This document shows, one piece after another, positions 16,330 to 25,494 of a stretch of DNA of 64,000 bases. This DNA is from Anaerosalibacter sp. Marseille-P3206 (GTDB lineage: Bacteria > Bacillota > Clostridia > Tissierellales > Sporanaerobacteraceae): the NCBI RefSeq assembly GCF_900155565.1, contig NZ_FUHM01000002.1:1488001-1552000 (forward strand), in the 5' to 3' direction. The notes under the pieces are model-generated. The model was not told the DNA's origin. It saw only the letters and a program-made list of their open reading frames with translations, and did no database searches. A program made the position numbers and the translations under genes. How positions within the stretch are numbered: position 1 is the first letter of the stretch; every line of letters begins with the position of its first letter.

Positions 16330-17187
16330 ATGATAACAGTTGTAGGAGTTAGATTTAAAAGCGCAGGGAAAATTTATTATTTTGATCCAGATGAATTAGA
16401 TATAAAAGAGGAGGATCATGTAATAGTAGAGACTGCTAGGGGCATCGAGTTTGGTCACGTTGTAGTAGGATTAAAGCAGGTGACAGAGGAAGAAATTGTG
16501 CCACCACTAAAGAAAGTACTAAGAATTGCAACAGATGAAGATAGACAAATCCATATGGAGAACAAACTAAAAGCCAAAGAGGCTTTTTCCATATGTTTAG
16601 ATAAAATAGAAGAGCATAAACTTGAGATGAAACTAATAGATGTAGAATATACTTTTGACAACAACAAAGTTATATTTTATTTTACAGCTGATGGAAGAGT
16701 AGACTTTAGGGAACTAGTTAAGGATTTGGCATCGATATTTAGGACTAGGATAGAATTGAGGCAAATAGGTGTAAGGGACGAATCCAAGATGATGGGAGGA
16801 TTAGGTCCTTGTGGGAAACCTATATGTTGTTCAACTTTCTTAGGAGAATTTGAGCCTGTTTCTATTAAGATGGCTAAGGAACAAGATTTGTCATTAAATC
16901 CTACTAAGATTTCAGGACTTTGTGGTAGGCTTATGTGTTGTCTAAAATATGAGCAGGAAGTATATGAACATATTCTAGATAAAATGCCTGAAATAGGAAC
17001 TATAGTTATTACCCCTTTAGGAAGGGGAACAGTAGTAGAAACACGTACATTAATGGAAAGTGTAAAGGTAAAAGTAAAGTTGCCTGATGATACTGAGGAT
17101 TTGATATTATATAAAATCAATGAAATAGAGTTTACAGATGAGAAGGATCCAGCTTATATTAGGGTGGATGAAGATGAAAACCATTAA
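16330..17187 (+). CDS. ricT: PSP1 domain protein RicT (YaaT)
   Basis: A 285-residue PSP1-type protein. Cys-rich segments GPCGKPICCSTFLGEF and SGLCGRLMCCLKYE hold the cysteines that bind Fe-S in the Bacillus RicAFT (Y-complex), which guides RNase Y maturation of mRNAs and affects sporulation. It lies three bases after holB, as in Bacillus. RicA and RicF are not in the window. Confidence 0.92.
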   Translation: MITVVGVRFKSAGKIYYFDPDELDIKEEDHVIVETARGIEFGHVVVGLKQVTEEEIVPPLKKVLRIATDEDRQIHMENKLKAKEAFSICLDKIEEHKLEMKLIDVEYTFDNNKVIFYFTADGRVDFRELVKDLASIFRTRIELRQIGVRDESKMMGGLGPCGKPICCSTFLGEFEPVSIKMAKEQDLSLNPTKISGLCGRLMCCLKYEQEVYEHILDKMPEIGTIVITPLGRGTVVETRTLMESVKVKVKLPDDTEDLILYKINEIEFTDEKDPAYIRVDEDENH

Positions 17188-17272
17188 ATATATTTAATAT
17201 CTCTTTAAATATATTCAAATTAATGTTAGAATAATAGCAGGAAATGACAAGTTGGTTGAGGGGGTGAAATAG

Positions 17273-17443
17273 ATGGCTTACAAAATTACAGATGCTTGTA
17301 TTAGCTGTGGCGCTTGTGCTGCAGAATGTCCTGTAGAAGCAATATCAGCAGGAGATGATAGATACGTTATAGATCCAGAAAAATGTATTGACTGTGGTTC
17401 TTGTGCAAATGTATGCCCAGTAGATGCTCCACAACAAGACTAA
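17273..17443 (+). CDS. 2[4Fe-4S] ferredoxin
   Basis: A 56-residue clostridial-type ferredoxin with GGGGTG upstream of ATG 17273. It has two CxxCxxCxxxCP motifs: CISCGACAAECP and CIDCGSCANVCP, the ligands for two cubane clusters. It is a low-potential one-electron carrier for fermentative metabolism. Bounded by its own terminator. Confidence 0.97.
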   Translation: MAYKITDACISCGACAAECPVEAISAGDDRYVIDPEKCIDCGSCANVCPVDAPQQD

Positions 17444-17459
17444 TTTGATTTTAATTAGA

Positions 17460-17487
17460 AAAGACCCTTTGAGGGTCTTTTTTTTGA
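17460..17487 (+). terminator. Terminator after ferredoxin
   Basis: AAGACCCT (17461-17468) pairs with AGGGTCTT (17472-17479), followed by a T run. Confidence 0.92.
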
Positions 17488-17534
17488 TATAATAAAATAG
17501 AACAATATTATAGAAAACAATTAAAGGAGTTATC

Positions 17535-18281
17535 ATGAACATAGAATTGAAAGAAGGAGAAAAAATTGATATTATTCCTGGGAGCACATTTAAGATAATA
17601 CAAAACAGGGGAAGATTTAGTTATGGAACAGACGCTATATTGCTTTCTAGTTTTGCTAAATTCAAGAAGAATTCTAAGATAATAGATTTAGGGACGGGAA
17701 CAGGTATTATTCCACTATTCTTATGCTCAAGATATGAAATCAGCAAGGCTTATGGTATAGAAATACAAGAAGAAGTGGCAGAGATGGCAAATAGAAGTAT
17801 AAAACTTAATAGACTAGAAGAAAAAGTTAAAATACTTAATATGGATTTAAAGGATTTACCTAGTATATTTGAAGCTGGTGAATTTCATGTAGTTACCTCA
17901 AATCCACCATATATGGTAGGGGGAGGAGGATTAGTAAATAAAGACGACAATTTCAAAATATCTCGTCATGAAATAGCTTGTAGCTTAGAGGATGTAGTGA
18001 GAATAGCTAGTTATCTATTGAGGGAAGGCGGTAAGTTCTTTTTGGTTCACAGGCCTTCTAGATTAGCAGATATTATTTGGCTTTTGAGGAAATATAGATT
18101 AGAACCTAAATCTATTAGATTTGTCCACCCTAAGATGGGGAAGGCGCCAAATATTTTACTTTTAATGAGTATGAAGGGTGGAAAACAAGAACTTAAATTT
18201 CAAGATCCCCTATATGTTTATGGTGAAGATGGAAAATATACAGATGAAATCTATAAATTATATGGAATGGACGTGAAGTAA
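17535..18281 (+). CDS. tRNA1(Val) (adenine-37-N6)-methyltransferase-like protein (YabB/TrmN6)
   Basis: A 248-residue class I methyltransferase with the SAM motif IIDLGTGTGIIPLFL near residue 50 and the N6-adenine catalytic motif SNPPYMVGG. It starts with an RGRFSYGTDAILLSSF block common in TrmN6. It probably methylates A37 of tRNA. It lies upstream of rsmI, as yabB does in Bacillus. Confidence 0.88.
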   Translation: MNIELKEGEKIDIIPGSTFKIIQNRGRFSYGTDAILLSSFAKFKKNSKIIDLGTGTGIIPLFLCSRYEISKAYGIEIQEEVAEMANRSIKLNRLEEKVKILNMDLKDLPSIFEAGEFHVVTSNPPYMVGGGGLVNKDDNFKISRHEIACSLEDVVRIASYLLREGGKFFLVHRPSRLADIIWLLRKYRLEPKSIRFVHPKMGKAPNILLLMSMKGGKQELKFQDPLYVYGEDGKYTDEIYKLYGMDVK

Positions 18282-18284
18282 AAA

Positions 18285-19112
18285 ATGAGTAATGGAACAC
18301 TTTTTGTATGTCCAACTCCCATTGGCAACTTGGAAGATATTACGCTTAGGACACTAAAAGTATTAAATGAAGTGGATATAATTGCAGCAGAAGATACAAG
18401 ACATACTTTAAAACTATTGAATCACTATGAAATAAAAAAACCACTTACAAGTTACCATGAGCACAATAAATGGGAAAAAGGGCAGGTAATATTGGAAAAG
18501 CTTAAGTTAGGGAAAAATATAGCATTGGTATCAGATGCAGGTATGCCAGGTATATCAGACCCAGGAGAAGAGCTAATCGGATTGGCTATAGCTGAAGATA
18601 TTCATGTGGTGGCATTGCCAGGGGCAACTGCGTCTATTACAGCGCTTATACTTTCAGGACTACCTACAAGGAAATTCGTTTTTGAGGGATTTCTTTCTTC
18701 AAATAAGAAAGAAAGGATTAGTGAACTAGAAAGACTTAGAGGTGAAACTAGAACCATAATACTATATGAAGCACCTCATAGATTGATGTATTTATTAAAA
18801 GATATGAAAGAGGTTTTAGGAAATAGGAATATATCCATTTCAAGGGAGTTGACAAAGGTCTATGAGGAAACCTTTAGGGGAACTATTGAAGAGGCAATTT
18901 TAGCTTTTAAGGACAATCGTAGGGGCGAATTCGTCATAATAATTGAAGGCGGGAAAATAGAAGAAGTAAACCCCTATGAAAATATTTCTATCAAAGAACA
19001 TATAAAAGCTTATTTGGAAGAAGGCATGACTAAAAAAGATGCTGTAAAAAAGGTAGCTTCTGATAGAAATTTGGCAAAAAATATAGTATATAAAGAGAGT
19101 ATTGACCTATAA
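18285..19112 (+). CDS. rsmI: 16S rRNA (cytidine-1402-2'-O)-methyltransferase RsmI
   Basis: A 275-residue tetrapyrrole-methylase fold enzyme. Typical stretches are LFVCPTPIGNLEDITLRTL at the start, AAEDTRHTLKLLNHY, SDAGMPGISDPGEELI and the ALPGATASITALILSGLPT block. It methylates C1402 in the decoding centre of 16S rRNA. It starts three bases after trmN6, so the two are co-translated. A bidirectional terminator separates it from abrB. Confidence 0.95.
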   Translation: MSNGTLFVCPTPIGNLEDITLRTLKVLNEVDIIAAEDTRHTLKLLNHYEIKKPLTSYHEHNKWEKGQVILEKLKLGKNIALVSDAGMPGISDPGEELIGLAIAEDIHVVALPGATASITALILSGLPTRKFVFEGFLSSNKKERISELERLRGETRTIILYEAPHRLMYLLKDMKEVLGNRNISISRELTKVYEETFRGTIEEAILAFKDNRRGEFVIIIEGGKIEEVNPYENISIKEHIKAYLEEGMTKKDAVKKVASDRNLAKNIVYKESIDL

Positions 19113-19121
19113 ACTAAAAAT

Positions 19122-19148
19122 TCCCGTCCAAATTTGGGCGGGAGTTTT
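19122..19148. terminator. Bidirectional terminator between rsmI and abrB
   Basis: TCCCGTCCAAA (19122-19132) pairs with TTTGGGCGGGA (19133-19143) with one G-T wobble. There is a T run downstream on the plus strand and A-rich sequence upstream, so it can serve both convergent genes. Confidence 0.85.
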
Positions 19149-19156
19149 ATTAGTTA

Positions 19157-19396
19157 TTATTTTTGTAATTCTTCTAAACAAGCTGGGCAGATGTTTTTAC
19201 CTTTGAATACTTGTACATCTTTAGCTTGTCCACAGAAAATGCAAGCAGGTGCATATTTTTTAAGTATTATTTGTTCCCCATCAACATAAATTTCTAATGC
19301 ATCTTTTTCAGCAATTTCCAATGTTCTTCTTAATTCTATTGGGATTACTACTCTACCCAATTCGTCTACTTTTCTTACAATGCCTGTTGATTTCAT
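19157..19396 (-). CDS. AbrB-family transition-state regulator with C-terminal zinc ribbon
   Basis: A 79-residue regulator. The N-terminal swapped-hairpin AbrB domain is standard (MKSTGIVRKVDELGRVVIPIELRRTL). The C-terminal 28 residues form a CxxC...CxxC motif (CIFCGQ and CPACLEEL) in place of the Bacillus AbrB C-terminal dimer domain. It represses stationary-phase and sporulation genes in related bacteria. A strong AGGAGGAAT site precedes the ATG. Confidence 0.92.
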   Translation of the reverse strand: MKSTGIVRKVDELGRVVIPIELRRTLEIAEKDALEIYVDGEQIILKKYAPACIFCGQAKDVQVFKGKNICPACLEELQK

Positions 19397-19588
19397 TTGT
19401 CATTCCTCCTAAACATTTGTCAAATCGACTTTTTTCTACAAATTAAATAGTACCATATATGTCAATTATAGTCAACACCTTTTTAACAAATATTTAAATT
19501 ATTATTTAGAGGAATATTATGATGTATATATTTAGTGTAAAAGTTTTGATATATTATATATAATGAGTTTTTTAAGTGAGGTGTTTTT

Positions 19589-20602
19589 ATGTATGGTGTG
19601 AGTGAAGAGTTAAAAGAAAAGGTAAATGAACTCAATATGATCCTAAATGAAAAGTATAGGAAACTTCTTGATATGAACAATGATGATTTGAGAGATTTTA
19701 TACAACAAAATATTGGAGAAATTGTGAAAGTGGAAAAATTATCCACAGAAGAATTGGACAGCTTCTACAATAGAGGTGGCATAATAGGTGTAGACGGTTC
19801 GAAAAATAGATTGGGAGGAGCATATCCCCATTATGTAGAAATATATCAAGGGCTGGCAAAGAGTTCAATATCTAGCAATGAACCTGTATATATTGCAGAT
19901 TTTTTTACACCATTGAACACGGAAGAAGAAGATGAAATTATCAAGAGAAATGGCAAGGATACTTTGGATACAAGTGGAAATGAAGAATTTATAAGAAACT
20001 ATAAATTGTCTGGGATAGAAGTTGACGTAGCATTAGAAAGTGTAAAAAAATATAATCCCTATGCCATAATGATGGATGGCTCTCTTATTCGATATGATAT
20101 TGAATGTTTTGAAAAATGGGTAGAACTTAGGAAGGAATGTGAAAAAAGAGGAGTAATACTCATTGGAGTTATAAAGGATATAAAGACTTCCATGGTTGGA
20201 ACCATGCTGTTAGAGGAAGGAGTTTTAAGAGATGCAGACTATTTATATGATAGAGAGATGCTCTATGGACTTCTTGGGTACGGAGAGATGATCAAAATAA
20301 GGGAAGATGTTGCTAAGAAATCTAAGGAAGGTTTTGCTTCTGTTTTTATGAGAAGTTCTAATACACCAAATGTGATTGGAATGGATATAATAGACAGCCA
20401 AAGAGAGTATTTAGATGAGATGGCTAGACTTGTGTTCACTCTTACACCAGTAAATAGTAGAGGTGTTCCATTGTGGCTTGATATTGTGGACAAGGAAGTG
20501 AAGCTTTCAGACAAGATGATGAGAAGTTTATTGGAAAATTATTTGGATAGGGACATATTGGAGAAGTTCTTTATATCTGAAAGAGATAAAAGAACACTTT
20601 AG
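19589..20602 (+). CDS. NurA-domain nuclease
   Basis: A 337-residue protein of the NurA nuclease family. Acidic motifs expected at the RNase H-like active site are present: GIIGVDGSKNRLGG near residue 65 and MMDGSLIRYD near residue 165. NurA works with the HerA translocase to resect DNA ends. The herA-like gene starts 10 bases downstream, so the pair is an operon. There is no mre11 or rad50 gene next to it. The GAGGTG site supports ATG 19589. Confidence 0.82.
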   Translation: MYGVSEELKEKVNELNMILNEKYRKLLDMNNDDLRDFIQQNIGEIVKVEKLSTEELDSFYNRGGIIGVDGSKNRLGGAYPHYVEIYQGLAKSSISSNEPVYIADFFTPLNTEEEDEIIKRNGKDTLDTSGNEEFIRNYKLSGIEVDVALESVKKYNPYAIMMDGSLIRYDIECFEKWVELRKECEKRGVILIGVIKDIKTSMVGTMLLEEGVLRDADYLYDREMLYGLLGYGEMIKIREDVAKKSKEGFASVFMRSSNTPNVIGMDIIDSQREYLDEMARLVFTLTPVNSRGVPLWLDIVDKEVKLSDKMMRSLLENYLDRDILEKFFISERDKRTL

Positions 20603-20612
20603 GAGGGATAGT

Positions 20613-22448
20613 ATGAAGGTTGTAGGTATAACAACTCAGCAAGAAGTCTATATTGGGTCAAAGGATAGAAATTTTAGAATCAATGAGTTTTTAATTATAA
20701 TGGATACTTATCAGGGAGAATTGATGGGGGAAGTGGTAGAAGCTAAGACTTATAACAGATATATTCCCCTTAATATCAATGGAGACTTAGTAGATGCTTC
20801 AGTTTTAGAATCATTGAGGGCAATAGGATATAATATAGATGAAGATACTATCTATATTGCAAAGGTAAGATTGTTAAATGAAGCCCAATACCCAATTCAA
20901 ACAGGTTCTGATGTGAGAGTTCCAGAGTTTCATGAAGTAAAAGATATTATGATACAGTCATCAGTGGAAAAGGGATTGGTATTAGGAGTTATAAGGAATA
21001 CTGATCAGATGGAAGAAGGAATGGATGAGGAATTAAAGGATCTATTATATTTATTTGAAGATGATAAGCTTAAACCTCAAAAGGGGATACCCTATATATT
21101 TGATCTAAAATCCATGCATCAATATCCTCATGTAGGTGTATTTGGCGGGTCTGGCTCTGGAAAGTCTTTTGGACTAAGGGTGGTATTGGAAGAACTAATG
21201 AGACAAAGTATACCAACTATAATACTGGATCCCCATTTTGAAATGGATTTTAGTGAACCACAGGATTATTTGCCAGAAGAAAAAAAGGAAGATTTCAGTG
21301 GAAGATTTAAATGTCTACAGGTAGGATACCATGTAGGAGTTAGATTTGAGGATTTAACTGCACAGGATTTAAAGAATTTGCTAGATGCTTCTAGTCCAAT
21401 TACTGATGCCATGAGTAATGTGGTAGATATATTATTTAAGAGAAATGATTCTTATCAAAGTTTCCATGACAGATTAAAGATGCTAAGTGAAGCACAAGAA
21501 GAAGGTACCCAAGAAAAACTGAGAAGAAGAATAGAAGAAGCTACTACAAATGTTGAAAAGGAAGCTTGGAAGAAGAGAAGGGAATTGTATGATAGCTATG
21601 ACAAGACTTGCCCTTATAGTTCTGTGAGGGGAATATATTGGAGACTTAGAAAGCTATATTATGAAGGGGTTTTCTCAAATGATATTCATGAAATAGAAGA
21701 AGGATTGTTGTTAGGAAAGTTGATTGTGATTCAAGGTAGTACAAGGATGTTACAAGTGTTTAGTACTTATTTACTTAATAATCTATATCACAAGAGAAGG
21801 GATTTCAAAGACGCTCAGTATAAACACACTACAGCAGATTATTTTCCTCCATTTTTCATAGTAACAGATGAAGCTCACAATTTTGCACCAAAGGGTTATG
21901 ATTCTCCATCAAAATCCATATTGAAAGAGATTTCTCAAGAAGGTAGAAAATATGGAGTATTTTTGATATTGGCAACACAAAGACCTACCCTATTAGATGA
22001 AACTATTACTGCCCAATTGAATACTAAGTTTATATTTAGAACTGTAAGAGCGTCAGATATTCAGACTATAAAAGAAGAAACAGATATAAAAGAGGAAGAA
22101 GCAAGGAGACTACCATATCTTAAATCAGGAGATGTATTTGTATCTTCAGCGACCATAGGAAGAACTATATATGCTAGAATACGAGCTTCTAAGACTTCTA
22201 GCCCTCATACTTTAAATCCATTTGACGAACTGTTTAATTACAACAATGAGAAAGAAGAAAAGTTCTACAAAGTTGTTGCAGATAAACTGCCTATAAACGA
22301 TTCTCAGATACTATCTATTTTAGGAGAAGTAGAAAGAGAATATGGAGAGAGTATGACTATAGAACAGTTCAAAGAGAGAATGGATAATTTAGCAATAAAC
22401 AAAAAAGTAGAAAAGGTTTCTACACCTTTTGGAGACATGTACAAATGA
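20613..22448 (+). CDS. HerA-like DNA translocase ATPase
   Basis: A 611-residue HerA/FtsK-type ATPase. The N terminus is a HAS-barrel-like domain. The Walker A motif GGSGSGKSFGLRVVLEEL lies near residue 185, the Walker B region is FFIVTDEAHNFAP, and the sensor stretch KYGVFLILATQRP follows. It forms a hexameric motor that pumps DNA into or past NurA. Insertion residues (about 290-350) are highly charged. The TGA stop at 22446 is also the first three bases of a type A palindrome. Confidence 0.87.
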   Translation: MKVVGITTQQEVYIGSKDRNFRINEFLIIMDTYQGELMGEVVEAKTYNRYIPLNINGDLVDASVLESLRAIGYNIDEDTIYIAKVRLLNEAQYPIQTGSDVRVPEFHEVKDIMIQSSVEKGLVLGVIRNTDQMEEGMDEELKDLLYLFEDDKLKPQKGIPYIFDLKSMHQYPHVGVFGGSGSGKSFGLRVVLEELMRQSIPTIILDPHFEMDFSEPQDYLPEEKKEDFSGRFKCLQVGYHVGVRFEDLTAQDLKNLLDASSPITDAMSNVVDILFKRNDSYQSFHDRLKMLSEAQEEGTQEKLRRRIEEATTNVEKEAWKKRRELYDSYDKTCPYSSVRGIYWRLRKLYYEGVFSNDIHEIEEGLLLGKLIVIQGSTRMLQVFSTYLLNNLYHKRRDFKDAQYKHTTADYFPPFFIVTDEAHNFAPKGYDSPSKSILKEISQEGRKYGVFLILATQRPTLLDETITAQLNTKFIFRTVRASDIQTIKEETDIKEEEARRLPYLKSGDVFVSSATIGRTIYARIRASKTSSPHTLNPFDELFNYNNEKEEKFYKVVADKLPINDSQILSILGEVEREYGESMTIEQFKERMDNLAINKKVEKVSTPFGDMYK

Positions 22449-22472
22449 GTCAGGGGACGGTCCCTTGACTCA
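22446..22472. repeat. Dispersed palindrome, type A
   Basis: TGAGTCAGGGGACGGTCCC...TGACTCA. Its first TGA is the stop codon of the herA-like gene. It is the only hairpin between herA and spmA. Confidence 0.92.
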
Positions 22473-22547
22473 CTCACATTCGCAAAAAAATGGTTAATAC
22501 TATTATTAAAAACTCCTTCATATATTAATATGAAAGGGGTTTTTTAA

Positions 22548-23126
22548 TTGATAAGTACAATTTGGTTTTTGATGATATTTATTGGAATCATATATGCTGT
22601 TTATACAGGAAATCTTGGAGAGATAAACAATATTATTTTGAGTGAAGCGGAAGAAGGGGTTATGTTTACTATAAGCCTCATAGGCATTATGGCCTTTTGG
22701 CTAGGGCTTATGAATATAGCTGAAAAGTCTGGGCTTATTAAGTCTATTGCAAAGTTTTTTAGACCATTGATAAGGCTATTGTTTCCTGAAGTACCAAAGG
22801 GTCATCCTGCAGAAAGATGGATACTCATGAATTTTATAGCCAATATGTTTGGCGTAGGGAATGCAGCAACTGCCTTTGGTCTTAAGGCAATGGGGGAATT
22901 AAATAGTTTAAATAAGGATAAAAAAGTTGCTACAAATTCTATGGCAATGTTTTTGATAATCAATATGTCTTCACTTCAATTAGTGCCATTGACAGTTCTA
23001 AAGATTAGACATGACTATGGTTCATCAAATCCAACTGATATCATAGGGCCTACTATTGTTGCAACAACTCTTTGTACAATAATAGCTATAATAATAGGAA
23101 AATGTTTTGAGGTGGCGAAAAGATGA
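22548..23126 (+). CDS. spmA: Spore maturation protein SpmA
   Basis: A 192-residue membrane protein starting at TTG 22548, eight bases after GAAAGGGG. It is a nucleoside-recognition (Gate) domain protein: LSEAEEGVMFTISLIGIMAFWLGLMNIAEKSG and the NMFGVGNAATAFGLKAM block are diagnostic. SpmA and SpmB are needed for proper dehydration of the spore core. The stop overlaps spmB by four bases. Confidence 0.93.
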   Translation: MISTIWFLMIFIGIIYAVYTGNLGEINNIILSEAEEGVMFTISLIGIMAFWLGLMNIAEKSGLIKSIAKFFRPLIRLLFPEVPKGHPAERWILMNFIANMFGVGNAATAFGLKAMGELNSLNKDKKVATNSMAMFLIINMSSLQLVPLTVLKIRHDYGSSNPTDIIGPTIVATTLCTIIAIIIGKCFEVAKR

Positions 23127-23644
23127 TAGAGTTTATTTCAATAGGTATAATACCTTTTATGGTTTTGATAATAGTACTTCATGGTTACATAAAAGGAGTA
23201 GATGTTTATAATAGTTTTGTAGAAGGGGCAAAGGAAGGTATGAAAACCTCCATCAAAATAATGCCCTATTTGATAGGCATCTTTATTTCAATAGGTATTT
23301 TTAGAGGATCTAATGCAATGGATATGTTTATAGATTTATTAAGCCCTATTACTAATGTCCTTGGCATACCTAAAGAAATACTTCCTTTAGTCCTTATAAG
23401 GCCTATATCTGGTAGTGGTGCATTAGGAGTTGTGAAAGATACTATAGCTCAATATGGGCCTGATTCTATGGTTGGCAGACTTTCCTCAATAATGATGGGT
23501 TCTTCTGAGACTATTTTTTACACTTTGGCTGTATATTTTGGCTCCATTGGAGTTGAGGATTATGGTCATACTTTAAAGGCAGCACTACTTTCCTATGTAA
23601 TATCAATTTTCATATCAATATTTATATGTAATTTATTAATTTGA
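23123..23644 (+). CDS. spmB: Spore maturation protein SpmB
   Basis: A 173-residue membrane partner of SpmA with the second Gate domain (GAKEGMKTSIKIMPYLIGIFISIGIFR; LIRPISGSGALGVVKD; MMGSSETIFYTLAVYFGSIG). It overlaps spmA (ATGA). A terminator follows. Confidence 0.93.
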   Translation: MIEFISIGIIPFMVLIIVLHGYIKGVDVYNSFVEGAKEGMKTSIKIMPYLIGIFISIGIFRGSNAMDMFIDLLSPITNVLGIPKEILPLVLIRPISGSGALGVVKDTIAQYGPDSMVGRLSSIMMGSSETIFYTLAVYFGSIGVEDYGHTLKAALLSYVISIFISIFICNLLI

Positions 23645-23682
23645 AAAGTTCCTCCCATGTATAGGAAGGAACTTTTTTCATA
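23644..23682. terminator. Terminator between spmB and yabE
   Basis: AAAAGTTCCT pairs with AGGAACTTTT around a short central part, then a T run on the plus strand. It is placed so it could also end the convergent yabE transcript. Confidence 0.8.
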
Positions 23683-23683
23683 A

Positions 23684-24712
23684 TTATTTTTCTAAAATAT
23701 AAACTTTTACTTTTCTTCTACCAAACTGCTTACAGGCTTCTCCACTTGTAAAAAACAAGTCAATCCTGTTACCTTTTATAGCACCACCTGTATCCTCTGC
23801 TGTAGCAAAGCCATAATCATTAGTACCATCTAGGGATTCAATATAAAGCTTTGTACCCAGAGGTATAACTCTTGGGTCAACAGATACTACACCTGGTCTG
23901 GCTTTAGTACCTGAAGCTGTAATACCATATCCCCTATCTCCTGGATGTTTACCACAACTTGCATAGGACAAATCATAGGCTGTAGCTGTAACAACAAAAC
24001 TTCTCTTAAATCTAAAGTTTCCTCTTGAGGCAACAATAAAATCTTTTGTGCCTTCTTCAACTATATTTGCCACTGGTTTTGTTACAATTTTTTCAGCGAC
24101 AATATCTTCTGAGTTTAACTTCCCATTTTTAAAGATTTTTTTAACTTGAACTTCTTTTAATCCATTTTTACCTTCTTGGACAACTTGTGTAGTTCCCTTA
24201 GCCAACTTATTAGATTTTCTTGATATGTTTTCAAAAGGAATTTCTTCCTTTACTATATCGGTGGTTTCTTTTATTTGTACCACCTCAATGTTATCCATAG
24301 GGTTTACTCTTTCCTTAAGATCAGGATAAGTATAATCATTTTTTCCTAAATCAATTTTTAAGCTTTCAAGTATATTCTCAACTGTGTTCTCTGTAGATTC
24401 AACTTCAATCACTTTATTTGCAACTTTTACCCTATAGGTCTTAGGATTCTTAATGACTATAGTAGTGTCATCTTTCAATTCTTCGGTAGCTTTATAATTT
24501 ATATAAGCTCCTTTTGTAAGTTTTATTCCTTGTTTTTCGAGAAGTTCTCCAACAGTAGATTTAAATGTTCTAACTGTTGCTTTACTATCATCTATGCAAA
24601 TATTCACCTTTTTTGTCTTGTACTCAATAATGCTAACTATAAGCATAGTTGCTACAGCGAGGATTGTAATAATTTTCAGATGGTGCTTATTAGGTACTGA
24701 AAATTTTTCCAT
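23684..24712 (-). CDS. YabE-like cell wall protein (DUF348 repeats, G5, 3D domain)
   Basis: The ATG at 24712 is chosen because GAGGAGGG precedes it; a longer in-frame start upstream has no such site. The 342-residue product has an N-terminal signal anchor (LKIITILAVATMLIVSIIEY) and then two DUF348/ubiquitin-like repeats (VRTFKSTVGELLEKQGIKL; VESTENTVENILESLKIDL). A G5 domain follows (around TTDIVKEEIPFENISRKSN), and a C-terminal 3D domain carries the Asp-rich catalytic core (ATAYD..., SVDPRVIPLGTKLYIE, AEDTGGAIKGNRIDLFF). It is a probable lytic transglycosylase of the resuscitation-promoting type. It lies near metG and ksgA, as yabE does in Bacillus. Confidence 0.9.
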   Translation of the reverse strand: MEKFSVPNKHHLKIITILAVATMLIVSIIEYKTKKVNICIDDSKATVRTFKSTVGELLEKQGIKLTKGAYINYKATEELKDDTTIVIKNPKTYRVKVANKVIEVESTENTVENILESLKIDLGKNDYTYPDLKERVNPMDNIEVVQIKETTDIVKEEIPFENISRKSNKLAKGTTQVVQEGKNGLKEVQVKKIFKNGKLNSEDIVAEKIVTKPVANIVEEGTKDFIVASRGNFRFKRSFVVTATAYDLSYASCGKHPGDRGYGITASGTKARPGVVSVDPRVIPLGTKLYIESLDGTNDYGFATAEDTGGAIKGNRIDLFFTSGEACKQFGRRKVKVYILEK

Positions 24713-24892
24713 ATTTTTCCCTCCTCTTAGTTGACTGTATGTTATTCTATTTAATATGAAATAATTTGTCAAATTTCCTTGTAACTTGTAAAAAGATTCA
24801 GTAAATTTAGAAAAAGTGCCTTATAAGTAGCTATTATTACCAATTTGAATTAATGCTATTCAACACATTTTAAATTCATTTTTAAATTTCCA

Positions 24893-24947
24893 AAAAAAAA
24901 TTATGTGTTTCTAAGCCGCATGTAAACTCAATTAGCTTAGAAACACA
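24893..24947 (-). terminator. Terminator of the probable coat protein gene (minus strand)
   Basis: A perfect 13-bp stem (TGTGTTTCTAAGC 24904-24916 with GCTTAGAAACACA 24935-24947) is followed in minus direction by a run of T (plus-strand A run at 24893-24900). Confidence 0.85.
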
Positions 24948-25002
24948 GTTCACAAATTCCAAAAAAGTTACTAACAATATTTTACAAAATCGCTTAACGG
25001 TA

Positions 25003-25380
25003 CTATTCTTCTATATCCTGAGGGATAAAATTTTCAATATTTTCATGGGATAAATTATCTATTTCATTCATTTCCATAGGATATTCAGGATACATTGGTC
25101 TTCTACAACGGTTCATACACATTTCGACACATTGCCTTAGCATAGGATCTCTCATTAGTGGACACATATACATATCATTAGGCGGATATACAGGTTCAGG
25201 CATATATGGATGCTCAGGATATATAGGTTCACAAGGTGGATACATAGGTACAGGTTCAGGCATACATGGCGGTTCTTGTGGACACACAGGTTCAGACACA
25301 TATGTTGGTTCCATTATATACATTGGATATAATGGTGGTACCGCTGGCATATATGGATCTGGATTCATAGGTGAATACAT
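25003..25380 (-). CDS. Pro/Met/Tyr-rich repetitive protein, probable spore coat component
   Basis: A 125-residue low-complexity protein. Residues 1-75 are rich in Pro, Tyr, Met and Glu, with repeated units such as PEPVYPP, PPCEPIYPE and EHPYMPEPV. A Cys-rich stretch (CPLMRDPMLRQCVEMCMNRC) follows, then an acidic C terminus. Such composition is common in spore coat and exosporium proteins, where Tyr and Cys are cross-linked. The ATG has GGAGTTGAT upstream. There is no recognised domain, so the coat role is an inference from composition and genome context. Confidence 0.6.
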   Translation of the reverse strand: MYSPMNPDPYMPAVPPLYPMYIMEPTYVSEPVCPQEPPCMPEPVPMYPPCEPIYPEHPYMPEPVYPPNDMYMCPLMRDPMLRQCVEMCMNRCRRPMYPEYPMEMNEIDNLSHENIENFIPQDIEE

Positions 25381-25456
25381 TTAAAAATCAACTCCTTTTT
25401 TTAATCTCAATAATAGTATATGAATATACTATCTAGTGGTTCATATAAAATTGACC

Positions 25457-25485
25457 TTGACAATTTACAAATGTTCATATATATT
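25457..25485 (+). promoter_or_regulatory. Sigma-A promoter for the metG T-box transcript
   Basis: TTGACA (25457-25462), 17-bp spacer, TATATT (25480-25485). Transcription should start near 25492, at the beginning of the T-box leader. Confidence 0.8.
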
Positions 25486-25494
25486 TATAAGATA

